Shown here piece after piece: positions 1 through 7,132 of a stretch of 64,000 nt of DNA; the first letter of the stretch is position 1; every line of letters begins with the position of its first letter. Under the pieces are notes generated by a model. That model had not been told where the DNA came from and searched no databases. It saw nothing but the letters and a program-made list of their open reading frames with translations. The stretch lies in the NCBI GenBank assembly GCA_022457155.1, contig JAJGOT010000017.1, positions 604,501-668,500 on the forward strand. Reading direction: 5' to 3'. Source of the stretch: Cladopsammia gracilis. Taxonomy: Eukaryota; Cnidaria; Anthozoa; Scleractinia; Dendrophylliidae. The position numbers and the translations under genes are program-made.

Positions 1-257
1 CATAAATTTGCAACATTACCAGTTCCTGCTGTTATTCCAGCTCCATCAGCAAGTTGTACAAGTTTAAACTTAACTTCTAAATAAGCATTATACCAATCAA
101 TTGGATTAGCTTCTGATGAATTATCAACTGTGAATCTATAATTATCCTTTACTTGATTTTCATTATTTGGAACATTAGCATTCAATGGTGTTTCCAAATC
201 ATAATATGTATATTCATATCTCTTTACTAAATTCGGGCTTCTAAAATTTCCATTCAT
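1..257 (-). CDS. Polinton major capsid protein, N-terminal part (runs off the window)
   Basis: From an ATG at 255-257 (minus strand) 85 codons run to the window edge without a stop. The N-terminus is Asn/Pro-rich and is followed by DWYNAYLEVKFKL and a DGAGI loop, which I recognise as the start of the double jelly-roll major capsid protein of animal Polinton/Maverick (adintovirus-like) elements. The protein would form the pseudo-hexameric capsomers. It heads a leftward series with the minor capsid, protease and core genes, the usual Polinton morphogenesis block. A TATATAA box lies 12 bases upstream of the ATG. The family call rests on motif and neighbours; the jelly-roll core itself is outside the window. 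Confidence 0.7.
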   Translation of the reverse strand, partial: MNGNFRSPNLVKRYEYTYYDLETPLNANVPNNENQVKDNYRFTVDNSSEANPIDWYNAYLEVKFKLVQLADGAGITAGTGNVANL

Positions 258-269
258 TTTATTTTAAGA

Positions 270-276
270 TTATATA
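270..276 (-). promoter_or_regulatory. TATATAA box upstream of the major capsid gene
   Basis: TATATAA on the minus strand, 12 bases before the capsid ATG, followed by an A-rich AATAAAATG start context. The same arrangement recurs before other ORFs of this element. Confidence 0.5.
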
Positions 277-285
277 AAAATTTTT

Positions 286-729
286 TTAAAGAAGATATTT
301 ATAAACATCTTTGACATAAGAATATTTATCATTATTTTTTTGTAAAAGTTTAACAATTTTTTCACCTTTATCTTCTTTCGGTGGATTTATATTTTCTTTT
401 TGTGGTATTACATAATCTTGAATTTCAGGAATAAGTTCTTCTGGTAAAGTTTCAATTTCAAGTTTCTTCTCTTTCTTTTTTGATGATTTAGGTTTAGGTT
501 TAAATTTATCATAAATCGTTTCACCAATTAATTGTCCAGTTTTCTCACCAATCTTTTCAGAACCTTTTTCTACTAATTTTTCTGCTGCTTTTGAAGCAAG
601 TTTAGTTGCAGTTTTTCCAGTAAGTTTAGCTCCAATATTACTCAATACATCAAAAACACCACCACCTTTTGTCTCTGTATCTGTATAATAATCTTCACCA
701 GTATCATAATTTCTTATTCGTCTTTCCAT
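286..729 (-). CDS. Small basic Polinton virion-type protein (147 aa)
   Basis: A complete 147-codon ORF with an ATG at 727-729. The N-terminus is Arg/Tyr-rich, then comes a KGGG motif and a Lys/Ala/Gly amphipathic stretch (residues about 23-75) rich in KLTGK and EKIGEKTGQLIG. A Lys cluster follows around residues 80-90 and an acidic/Pro C-terminal half. I recognise the layout as a small conserved Polinton ORF next to the capsid genes; an amphipathic helix followed by a basic segment suits a minor virion protein that touches membrane or DNA, but its role is inference. It sits between the major and minor capsid genes with gaps of 28 and 20 bases. A TATAAATA-like stretch precedes the ATG. Confidence 0.55.
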   Translation of the reverse strand: MERRIRNYDTGEDYYTDTETKGGGVFDVLSNIGAKLTGKTATKLASKAAEKLVEKGSEKIGEKTGQLIGETIYDKFKPKPKSSKKKEKKLEIETLPEELIPEIQDYVIPQKENINPPKEDKGEKIVKLLQKNNDKYSYVKDVYKYLL

Positions 730-749
730 TTTTTTATTTATACAATTTA

Positions 750-1511
750 TTATTTTCTTTCACCAATAACAACAGTTAAACTTATATCAATATCATTCAA
801 ATCAACTTCTCTATCTTGGTCATCTGTAATATAAAATTTAACTTCAAAAATTTCATTTCTATTCATTCTATTCCATAAATAGTTTATAGGTTGAATTTCA
901 AATGGTAATGATCTTGTTTTTGTATTAGTTGAAAATGTATATAATACATTTGATCGTTTTCCTGAGATAATACTATCAGATAATAAACTAGTTCTAATAT
1001 ATAAATTATCAATATCATTACTAATATTAGGAAAATTCTTTCCATATGCACTCTTCTTTAAAACTTTATTTTCAAATCCTAATAATTTACCAAAATTACC
1101 ACTATTAGAAAAATCAATGTAATAATTTTCATTAAGAGCAATAAATACTTTATATGTTGTAAGATCAAAAAGTATATTAATACCATAATTTTCTGTATTT
1201 CCAAGTTTACCAATTCTTTTTTGAATAAGAGTATTTATATCTTGATAATCATAAATACCTGATGGAAATACAATTGTTATATAAGTTTTACCTTTATCTT
1301 TTGATATTTTCAATTCATTGTTTTGATATTCAGGTCTAATATTATGCCAACTAGCAGTCATAGAAAGATGGTCTAATGCTAAATAATGAGTAGTGTTTGG
1401 ATCTAATTTCAATTCAGGAGTAAATTTTAGAGTAAAATTACCTGGTTTATTTGATGGATTTTGTTTTTTAGCATCAAGACTTTTAAAAACTAATACTCTA
1501 TTCTGAATCAT
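750..1511 (-). CDS. Polinton minor capsid (penton-like) protein
   Basis: A complete 253-codon ORF with an ATG at 1509-1511. It is rich in beta-strand-type residues, with LALDHLSMTASWHNI near residue 45 and a FPSGIYDYQDINTLI segment near residue 80. These match the minor capsid (single jelly-roll, penton-type) protein of animal Polintons as I know it. The family plugs the capsid vertices. No membrane segment or signal peptide is visible, as expected. A TATATAA box is 13 bases upstream of the start. Length and position next to the protease fit the family. No break is seen. Confidence 0.7.
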   Translation of the reverse strand: MIQNRVLVFKSLDAKKQNPSNKPGNFTLKFTPELKLDPNTTHYLALDHLSMTASWHNIRPEYQNNELKISKDKGKTYITIVFPSGIYDYQDINTLIQKRIGKLGNTENYGINILFDLTTYKVFIALNENYYIDFSNSGNFGKLLGFENKVLKKSAYGKNFPNISNDIDNLYIRTSLLSDSIISGKRSNVLYTFSTNTKTRSLPFEIQPINYLWNRMNRNEIFEVKFYITDDQDREVDLNDIDISLTVVIGERK

Positions 1512-1524
1512 TTTATTTAATATC

Positions 1525-1531
1525 TTATATA
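1525..1531 (-). promoter_or_regulatory. TATATAA box upstream of the minor capsid gene
   Basis: TATATAA on the minus strand, 13 bases before the minor capsid ATG, with TTAAATAAAATG at the start. Same spacing class as the major capsid gene. Confidence 0.5.
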
Positions 1532-1541
1532 AAATAATTTT

Positions 1542-2087
1542 TTATAAACTTTTCGTTTTATTTTGATCATCAGTTTTAAAAACTTTTAAAAGATTATAAA
1601 AAGATTTCTTATAAATATTATCAAGAAAATATAAACAGTAATAACCACATCTAACAGAATAGATATCTTGAATTGGATAACCTTTATTATAAATAAAACC
1701 TAGATTTAATCTTTTTGCATGTTCTATAATTTCTAATGGTGGTGGAAGTGAAAAAGAATCAAAATAATAAATATAAGGTGGTTTTATGAATTCTACAACC
1801 CAATGAGTTCCTTGTCCTACTTTATCATCAAGATTAATTATACAACATCCTTTTTCATGAAAATGATCAATTGAGTCTCTAGAAAAAATTCCTTTAAAAT
1901 TTGGTATCTTAAGATAATCTATATATTCTAAAAGATCAAAATTACTTAGAGGTATATCTTTAAAAATAGGTTTTAAAGTATTGCTCCTAATACTGGAATT
2001 TGGTTGAATGGACTGTTCGGTCCTAGTAATAATCCTTGTCCTTTTTTTTTTTACCTTTACCTTTCCCTTGTTGTTCCCATGTTCCAA
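1542..2087 (-). CDS. Polinton adenain-like cysteine protease (no ATG in the ORF)
   Basis: The open frame has the core of an adenovirus-type (C5, Ulp1-like) maturation protease: GTHWV with the catalytic His, YYFDSF with the acidic partner, and SVRCGYYCLYF with the nucleophile Cys, in the correct order over about 90 residues. In Polintons it processes virion proteins. The frame contains no ATG: it is open through 2087 (a TTG) and further upstream inside the preceding core-protein ORF, which it overlaps by about 65 bases. No TATA motif lies before it. So translation may depend on shifting from the core-protein ORF at the A11 run (2042-2052), or on a non-ATG start, or an ATG has been lost. The catalytic region looks intact. 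Confidence 0.75.
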   Translation of the reverse strand: MEHGNNKGKVKVKKKRTRIITRTEQSIQPNSSIRSNTLKPIFKDIPLSNFDLLEYIDYLKIPNFKGIFSRDSIDHFHEKGCCIINLDDKVGQGTHWVVEFIKPPYIYYFDSFSLPPPLEIIEHAKRLNLGFIYNKGYPIQDIYSVRCGYYCLYFLDNIYKKSFYNLLKVFKTDDQNKTKSL

Positions 2088-2799
2088 AAAATGGTGGTGG
2101 TTGATAAGGTATCATTCCTGGTCTAGCACTTACTTGTAATCCTTTTCCTGTTTTAGAACTTATTTGTAATCCTTTTCCTGGTTTTGGTACTTGTAATCCT
2201 TTTCCAAATAATTTTGAAGCTAATTCTATAGCCATAGGAATACCAATTGCAGCTAGAGTACCTAAAAATCCTCCATTAATTTGTCTTTGTGTTGGTTTGA
2301 AATATAATGCTCCACCTTTTTGTTTGGCTTTATTTAATTCATCAATTTGTTTTTTTGTTAATTCTTTTTTAAGACTCATCAATTTAGATAAATATTCAGA
2401 TGGAATATCAATTCCTTTACCAAAAATTTTATCAATTCCAAGTGATCCTAAAGCTGATAAAGCACCCTGAGCAAGTGCTGGAGCTGCTTTACTAGCAACT
2501 TTTGTAGCCATTGGAAGAACTTTTGAACCTATTGAAATAAGAGATCCAAACAAACTTCCACCTTCTTTTACTACTTTTCTAATTTGTGTTTTTGTTATTT
2601 TAATATCAGAACCAACTCCATTAGTTTTTGCTTTATTAAGTTTATTAATTTGTGTTTTTGTCAACATTAATTCATCTGATCCAACTAAATTATTTTTAGT
2701 AATTCTTAAAGTAATCTCTGATCTATCCTTATAAGCTTTTGCTAATTTTTTTAATTGAGAATCAGATAATTTTAATTTGTATGGAATATAATTCGTCAT
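2023..2799 (-). CDS. Polinton core/pX-like Gly- and Ala-rich virion protein, C-terminus frameshifted
   Basis: 258 codons from an ATG at 2797-2799. The N-terminal part has three or four copies of a short motif of the type L/ITKTQINKLNKAK, then a hydrophobic Ala/Gly segment (residues about 80-125), another repeat of the motif, and a GKGLQV triplet repeat. This layout is what I know from Polinton proteins compared with adenovirus core protein X: DNA-condensing or membrane-active virion proteins. The last codons in this frame (after the Lys run at the A11 tract, 2042-2052) do not look like the family. The family-like hydrophobic, Pro/Asn-containing tail is found in the -1 frame up to a TAA near 1978. 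This is either a homopolymer indel or slippage. Confidence 0.6.
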   Translation of the reverse strand: MTNYIPYKLKLSDSQLKKLAKAYKDRSEITLRITKNNLVGSDELMLTKTQINKLNKAKTNGVGSDIKITKTQIRKVVKEGGSLFGSLISIGSKVLPMATKVASKAAPALAQGALSALGSLGIDKIFGKGIDIPSEYLSKLMSLKKELTKKQIDELNKAKQKGGALYFKPTQRQINGGFLGTLAAIGIPMAIELASKLFGKGLQVPKPGKGLQISSKTGKGLQVSARPGMIPYQPPPFFGTWEQQGKGKGKKKKDKDYY

Positions 2800-2817
2800 T
2801 CTTTTTTATTTAATGAA

Positions 2818-2824
2818 TTATATA
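2818..2824 (-). promoter_or_regulatory. TATATAA box upstream of the core-protein gene
   Basis: TATATAA on the minus strand, 18 bases before the ATG at 2799. It faces the plus-strand box at 2862-2868, so the gap 2800-2872 is a compact divergent promoter. Confidence 0.45.
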
Positions 2825-2861
2825 AAAAGTGTAAAAGTTAAAAAAAATTTTTTTATCTAAA

Positions 2862-2868
2862 TATATAA
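2862..2868 (+). promoter_or_regulatory. TATATAA box upstream of the zinc ribbon-PLA2-integrase unit
   Basis: TATATAA on the plus strand, 4 bases before the ATG at 2873-2875, in the context TATATAATAAAATG. No similar box is found before the integrase, consistent with a single transcript for both ORFs. Confidence 0.45.
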
Positions 2869-2872
2869 TAAA

Positions 2873-3007
2873 ATGAAATCTTATTGTGTGAAAGAAAAAA
2901 AACAAACAGAATGTGTAACCAGATGGTTATCAAACTGCTAAAAATGGAAGAAAAATGTATTGGTGTACTTGTGCTTCTTGTGGAATAAAAAAAGCACGAT
3001 TTGTTAA
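2873..3007 (+). pseudogene. Broken N-terminal zinc ribbon of the PLA2 protein
   Basis: From the promoter-proximal ATG at 2873 the frame starts SYCVK and stops at 2939-2941. The continuation of the same domain (GYQTAKNGRK then WCTCASCGIKKARF) lies in another frame (2919-3004), and the PLA2 ORF resumes in the first frame after 3007. The whole resembles the small DUF5679-type zinc ribbon that precedes PLA2 in related elements; the first Cys pair is reduced to one Cys (Glu replaces the second). Two indels, near 2915-2918 and at the A6 run 2995-3000, separate the pieces. Neither position is an in-phase slippery site, so I read these as decay or assembly errors. Confidence 0.55.
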
Positions 3008-3706
3008 AAAACAGGGAAACTAATTCAGCCTTCTTCTTCACAAACACAAGAAGGAGAAGGCTTGGGTGAATTAGCATTAACAGGTTTAACTCATGCTTTA
3101 CCTTGGTTAGGTAAAAAAACAGTAGAAATGGGTCGATATGGTGTATCTGAAGCTATGAGAAATAAAAACTTACAGAAAAAAGCAATTAATTATGGATTAA
3201 ATAAATTAACTCCAATGATTCAAGATGTTGGTAGTAAAGCATTGGATGAAATATCAACAAAAATAAGACCAAAATTAAAATATAAAACAAATAGAAAAGA
3301 TTTAGACCTTCAAGGAGGTAGTGTAGATATTCATAGCCTCATTGGAAAATTACCAAAACCAAAAGGTGGTTGGACTCCAGGAAATTATAAGTATATGGGA
3401 CCTTATAACCCTTTGAATGATCAATTAAGATATGATCCTAAAACAGGTGAAGTATTAGAATGGAAAGTTAAACCATATAATAAAGTAGATGAAATTTCTG
3501 CTTATCATGATATATGTTATGATATGGGAAAAAATAAGAATGAATGTGATAGACAAATGGTAAAATCTTTAGATCTAATTCCATACGGTGAAATACCGAA
3601 ATGGGGGCAAACAGCGAGATTTATTATAAATACTAAACAGAAACTTGGTTTGGGTTTACCAAAGAAGACAAAGAAGACAAAATCAAAAAACGTAAAGCGG
3701 CGTTGA
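3008..3706 (+). CDS. Polinton phospholipase A2-like capsid protein
   Basis: The open frame from 3008 to the TGA at 3704-3706 has no ATG at its own beginning; its natural start is probably the ATG at 2873, reached only across two indels. Residues in the middle carry the parvovirus VP1u/PLA2 signature: a Ca-binding-loop-like YMGPYNPL, then DEISAYHDICYD with the catalytic His-Asp pair. The family is used by parvoviruses and some Polintons to breach endosomal membranes. The N-terminal part is amphipathic and basic; the C-terminus is Gly-Leu-rich and then very basic. The last 70 bases overlap the integrase frame, and a slippery heptamer lies 5 codons before the stop. Confidence 0.7.
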   Translation, partial: KTGKLIQPSSSQTQEGEGLGELALTGLTHALPWLGKKTVEMGRYGVSEAMRNKNLQKKAINYGLNKLTPMIQDVGSKALDEISTKIRPKLKYKTNRKDLDLQGGSVDIHSLIGKLPKPKGGWTPGNYKYMGPYNPLNDQLRYDPKTGEVLEWKVKPYNKVDEISAYHDICYDMGKNKNECDRQMVKSLDLIPYGEIPKWGQTARFIINTKQKLGLGLPKKTKKTKSKNVKRR

Positions 3707-4659
3707 GTAATAATAGTGATTGGACTCAACAATTAGCCGATGAATTACATAAACCAATCACTAGAAACTTTTCAAAGAGAACTGTAATATCAAATGGTAT
3801 TGATGAAATCTGGGCTGCAGATTTGGTTGAAATGCAAAAGTTTAGTAAATGGAATAAAGGAATAAATTATTTACTGATGGTAATAGATATTTTTAGTAAA
3901 TATGGATGGATTGAACCATTGAAAAACAAAAAGACTGAAAGTGTTAGTAAAGCATTTGATGATATATTTAAAAAAAGTAAACGTAAACCAAAAATGCTTT
4001 GGACAGATAAAGGTTCTGAATTTATCAGTAAACATTTTAAGGATTTTCTTGAAAAGAATAAAATCAAATTATATCATACAGAGAATGAAGAGAAATCAAG
4101 CATTGTTGAGAGATGGAATAAAACAATGAAAACCAGAATGTTTAAGATGTTCAGTGTAAATAACAATACTGTTTATTGGGACATCCTTGATAAATTAGTT
4201 AATGATTATAATAAAACAAGACATTCTAGTATTAAAATGACTCCAATTCAAGCAAGTAAAAAAGAAAACGAAGAAAAAGTTTATGCTAATTTATATTCAG
4301 ATTTAATTTATTTGAAACCTGGAAAAATAAAATTTAAGGTTGGAGATTTCGTTCGTATATCAAAATATAAGAAACCTGTATTTGATAAAGGATATACACC
4401 TAACTGGACAGAAGAAATATTTGTGGTAAATGAAATATTAAATACAAAACCTATCACCTATAAAATTGTTGATTTAATGGGAGAAGAAGTAAAAGGATCT
4501 TTTTATGAAAAAGAATTACAAAAAGCAAAACAAGAAATATATAGAATTGAGAAAGTATTGAAACGAGACACCAAGAAAAAGTTAGCTTTAGTTAAATGGA
4601 GTGGATATCCTGACAAGTTTAATTCATGGATTCCTTTGAGTGATTTAAAAGATTTTTAA
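3637..4659 (+). CDS. Polinton integrase (DDE) with C-terminal chromodomain, in the -1 frame to PLA2
   Basis: Retrovirus-type integrase that would insert the element into the host genome. The open frame begins after a TAA at 3634-3636 and has no ATG until 3832-3834, which is already past the first catalytic Asp (codon 3820-3822, in IWAADLV). The second Asp is in MLWTDKGSEF and the Glu in SSIVERW, giving a complete D,D,E triad. The C-terminus carries a chromodomain (YRIEKVL to VKWSGYPDKFNSWIP) with the aromatic positions for methyl-lysine binding. An internal ATG start would remove the first catalytic residue, so I prefer expression as a PLA2-integrase fusion by -1 frameshift at 3685-3691. A TTG at 3703 is the alternative start. 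No break is seen inside. Confidence 0.85.
   Translation, partial: TETWFGFTKEDKEDKIKKRKAALSNNSDWTQQLADELHKPITRNFSKRTVISNGIDEIWAADLVEMQKFSKWNKGINYLLMVIDIFSKYGWIEPLKNKKTESVSKAFDDIFKKSKRKPKMLWTDKGSEFISKHFKDFLEKNKIKLYHTENEEKSSIVERWNKTMKTRMFKMFSVNNNTVYWDILDKLVNDYNKTRHSSIKMTPIQASKKENEEKVYANLYSDLIYLKPGKIKFKVGDFVRISKYKKPVFDKGYTPNWTEEIFVVNEILNTKPITYKIVDLMGEEVKGSFYEKELQKAKQEIYRIEKVLKRDTKKKLALVKWSGYPDKFNSWIPLSDLKDF
3685..3763 (+). promoter_or_regulatory. Candidate programmed -1 ribosomal frameshift signal (A-AAA-AAC plus H-type pseudoknot)
   Basis: The heptamer AAAAAAC at 3685-3691 is read TCA-AAA-AAC in the PLA2 frame, so it is in phase for tandem -1 slippage into the integrase frame. Downstream, 3702-3708 pairs perfectly with 3724-3730 (7 bp), and the loop 3714-3723 pairs perfectly with 3754-3763 (10 bp), an H-type pseudoknot with loops of 5 and 23 bases. 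A further 4 bp (3698-3701 with 3736-3739, across a 5-base bulge) would shorten the spacer from 10 to 6 bases. The PLA2 stop lies inside stem 1. The elements are seen directly; function is inferred. Confidence 0.75.
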
Positions 4660-4692
4660 TACTATTGTAGTATTAAAAATTGTTTCAAGCGA

Positions 4693-4735
4693 CATAAAAA
4701 AAAGCCCTTTAAAGGGCTAATACTTTTTTTTTATT
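4693..4735. terminator. Hairpin between convergent genes
   Basis: A perfect 16-base palindrome (4703-4718) flanked by an A-run on the left and a T-run on the right sits between the integrase stop and the stop of the leftward gene. It resembles the 3'-end hairpins of some large DNA viruses and could end transcripts from both sides. Confidence 0.5.
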
Positions 4736-5479
4736 TTAAAACAAATCCTGTGAATTACTTTCTTCCTCGACTTCATCTTCGTCATCACTTTCTTCTTTAA
4801 TCATTAATAATGATTCTCTTGGTTTTAATGGTCTAACATAAACTTCATGAACTTTAACTTGAATAGATTTTACTAATTTGGAAATATAAATACTCTCAAT
4901 TATCAAAGCTAATTTCACTTTACAATATTGATTAAGGTATTCAAATGGATCAACGTTTTTATTTCCTTTTGTTTTAAACAAAGATAGAATTTTATTAGAT
5001 TTTTCTGAATATATAAGTTTTGCATATAAAACTGGTGAAACACTTTTATCAATTTCTGTTTTAGTTCTTCCTTTTTTATCAGTGTATTCTTTCTTTTTAT
5101 AATATAAAATTTGAGATAAATTTTGAGATTCTTCAACACCAATTGTATCTTCAAGATGGTTATAACAAAGTTGTTGAATATTTTCTAATGTTTTAAAAAA
5201 AGTTTTTTCTTCTTTTGTTGGATCTTTTTCTTTTTCCCATAAACAAACAGGAATTTTATATCCAACTAATTCTTGTGATTCTTGATTCTTTCTTTCAGAT
5301 ACACCAAAACTAAAAAGTAAAGGTGTTTCAATTATAAGAGGACCTTGCTTACCATTAGGATAAGTTGTTTCGATTTTAATACGATGATATTTCATCTTGG
5401 AATTCTTGACTTTATATTGTTTGGCTTCGTTAAAAATTAGATTTTCTTTAGAAATGTTTTCGAAACTTGTTAGTTGCAT
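4736..5479 (-). CDS. Conserved Polinton protein, DUF2738/DUF5871-like (putative ssDNA-binding)
   Basis: A complete 247-codon ORF with an ATG at 5477-5479 and TATATAA 4 bases before it. Recognisable parts are GPLIIETPLLFSFGVSERK near residue 47, KIPVCLWEKE near residue 74 and VSPVLYAKLIYSEK near residue 145. The C-terminus is a Ser/Glu/Asp-rich acidic tail ending in LF. The motifs match a protein I know from animal Polintons and giant DNA viruses (DUF2738/DUF5871), which has been discussed as a single-strand DNA-binding-type protein. The acidic aromatic tail is typical of replication SSBs and supports this, but the function is inference. It is convergent with the integrase and shares the hairpin with it. 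Confidence 0.55.
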   Translation of the reverse strand: MQLTSFENISKENLIFNEAKQYKVKNSKMKYHRIKIETTYPNGKQGPLIIETPLLFSFGVSERKNQESQELVGYKIPVCLWEKEKDPTKEEKTFFKTLENIQQLCYNHLEDTIGVEESQNLSQILYYKKKEYTDKKGRTKTEIDKSVSPVLYAKLIYSEKSNKILSLFKTKGNKNVDPFEYLNQYCKVKLALIIESIYISKLVKSIQVKVHEVYVRPLKPRESLLMIKEESDDEDEVEEESNSQDLF

Positions 5480-5483
5480 TTTA

Positions 5484-5490
5484 TTATATA
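5484..5490 (-). promoter_or_regulatory. TATATAA box upstream of the DUF2738-like gene
   Basis: TATATAA on the minus strand, 4 bases before the ATG, in a TATATAATAAAATG context identical in layout to that at 2862-2875. Confidence 0.45.
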
Positions 5491-5515
5491 TAAATATTTT
5501 TTTTTTTAATTTTTT

Positions 5516-6286
5516 TTAAAAATTGAAAATATCATAATTTCTACGATATTCTCTATAACATTTTTCATTGTAACTATTTTCTTCTTCAATAGTAGTCGCA
5601 TAAATATATTCTTCAAAATAATCTTCAAATTCTTCAATCAAATAATTTATTTCTTTATATATTCTAATATAATCTTCTCTCAATGAAAAAAATTTCATCA
5701 ATTCATATATTTTTTCAACAATATTTTCTTTTCTATATTTTTTTTCTCTTAAAAAAATGTTTTTAATATTATCAAAATTTAAATAACTAGAATCCTTAAA
5801 ATATTTCAACCTTTTATGTTTAAGAATTCTGAATTGCCATTTATAAATAAGAAATGAATATTTTGTTATATCTTCTTCAAAATAATCAAATTCATTTAAA
5901 AATATTCTTCCATTATTAACAACTTTAAATATAACTTTTCTTTCATATTCTTTTTTCATTAAATATTTTCTCATATAATTAATTTCTTTTCTTATTCTAT
6001 TCAAATATTTTCTTTTTTCTTTATCTATTTCATTATTCAATTGACTTTGTTTAAATTCTAAAATTAAATCTTTTATTTTTAATTTCTTATCTGATTTAAT
6101 TATATCTTCAATTTCTTTCTTTCTTATTTCATAAAATCTTTGATAATTTCTATATATATTGTAAAAATGAATATCAATTATAAACATTTTACCATATAAG
6201 ATTTTATCAAAATATTTTATACCATAAAGAGAGATAGAAATTGCTTTGTATTGTATATTAACAGATTTGCTTTGTGTAGAATTCAT
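5516..6286 (-). CDS. Unknown Lys/Tyr-rich helical protein of the Polinton-like element
   Basis: A complete 256-codon ORF with an ATG at 6284-6286. I do not recognise the family. It is extremely rich in Lys, Glu, Ile and Tyr/Phe and is predicted by eye to be almost all alpha-helical with long charged stretches (residues about 55-110 and 150-230). It has no signal peptide and no clear membrane segment, and an acidic Tyr-rich C-terminus. Codon use is as AT-rich as its neighbours, so it belongs to the element rather than the host. It lies 36 bases downstream of the DUF2738-like gene's start, in the same orientation, and an AT-rich TATA-like stretch precedes its ATG. Confidence 0.5.
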   Translation of the reverse strand: MNSTQSKSVNIQYKAISISLYGIKYFDKILYGKMFIIDIHFYNIYRNYQRFYEIRKKEIEDIIKSDKKLKIKDLILEFKQSQLNNEIDKEKRKYLNRIRKEINYMRKYLMKKEYERKVIFKVVNNGRIFLNEFDYFEEDITKYSFLIYKWQFRILKHKRLKYFKDSSYLNFDNIKNIFLREKKYRKENIVEKIYELMKFFSLREDYIRIYKEINYLIEEFEDYFEEYIYATTIEEENSYNEKCYREYRRNYDIFNF

Positions 6287-6335
6287 TTTTTATTATAATA
6301 TAAATTTTTTTAAAATTATAAATTTCAGCATAAAA

Positions 6336-6374
6336 AAAGCCTTGAATCAAAAAAAAAAAATGACTCAAGGCTTT
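6336..6374. terminator. Hairpin between two leftward ORFs
   Basis: 6336-6349 pairs with 6361-6374 (one mismatch) around an A-rich loop. It lies just past the stop of the broken ORF at 6394-6841 and before the next leftward gene, like the hairpin at 4703-4718. It is probably a 3'-end signal of the element. Confidence 0.45.
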
Positions 6375-6393
6375 ATATAATTTCATCTTTATT

Positions 6394-6841
6394 TTAACAA
6401 GGTGTGAGATTATTAAATTTTTCATAAAATCTAGATAATAATTTCTTAACTCCTGTTATATTTTCATCATTACTTGGTAAAGGTAAATCTCCCTCTCCTA
6501 TATCCATCAAATATCCCATAAGTTTACCTGCATCATCAAAGATTATATCAAGTAATTCTCCATCTGCATAATCATCATCAAATCTAACTTTCCATTTATA
6601 TAATTCAATAAAACATTAAGCATTTCTACTTCATCATTTAATGACTTTTTTCTTTTTTCTATTTTTTCTATTTTTGTTTTTGTTTTTTGAAAACTTCTTA
6701 TATATTTTTTAAACTTATTAAAACTGTGTTGAATAAATCATTAATATCTAATAAACGATTATATAATGATTTATCATAAAATGTAACACCATGAACTGTG
6801 AATACATTGGATTGACTTTGCGATTCTTTTACTTTTACCAT
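6394..6841 (-). pseudogene. Frameshifted small Polinton ORF
   Basis: An ATG at 6839-6841 opens about 47 codons (VKESQSQSN, then HGVTFYDKSLYNRLLDIND) and hits a stop near 6697. A coiled-coil-like Lys/Glu region follows in other frames, and the last 73 codons (LYKWKVRFDDDYADGELLD to a TAA at 6394-6396) are open in a third frame with no start. The pieces read as one acidic protein of about 150 residues split by at least two indels. I do not recognise the family. Its composition and orientation match the rest of the element. Together with the zinc-ribbon breaks it shows that this copy is decaying or poorly assembled. Confidence 0.45.
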
Positions 6842-7132
6842 TTTTTATTGCTGTATTTTATTTCTTTAAGCCTTTATTTTTTTAAAATATCAATTTTATT
6901 ATTTCCGCTACAACGTAAATTCAAAAACATTTATACTTAAATATTATAAAACCATTCACAGTTTGGTTTCAGTTTTGTGATTGGTAAGGGTATATTATTC
7001 ATGTGTAAATTCATTAAATATTTAACCATAGTCAAAACAAACTGCAAGTGTTTGTATTTCAAGAATTTGTTAATCATTGTAATTAAAATTCACTGACCAA
7101 ATATACTAATAACCTTTTATCTAAAGGACGAA
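6842..7132. other. Non-coding AT-rich end region of the element
   Basis: No open frame of interest and no clear repeat. It probably belongs to the Polinton-like element, between its last ORF and the palindrome. Confidence 0.4.

Noticed and set aside
2995..3007. A second -1 slippery site at the A6 run before the PLA2 ORF
   Set aside because: The AAAAAAC there is out of phase for tandem slippage from the upstream frame, so I treat it as an indel.
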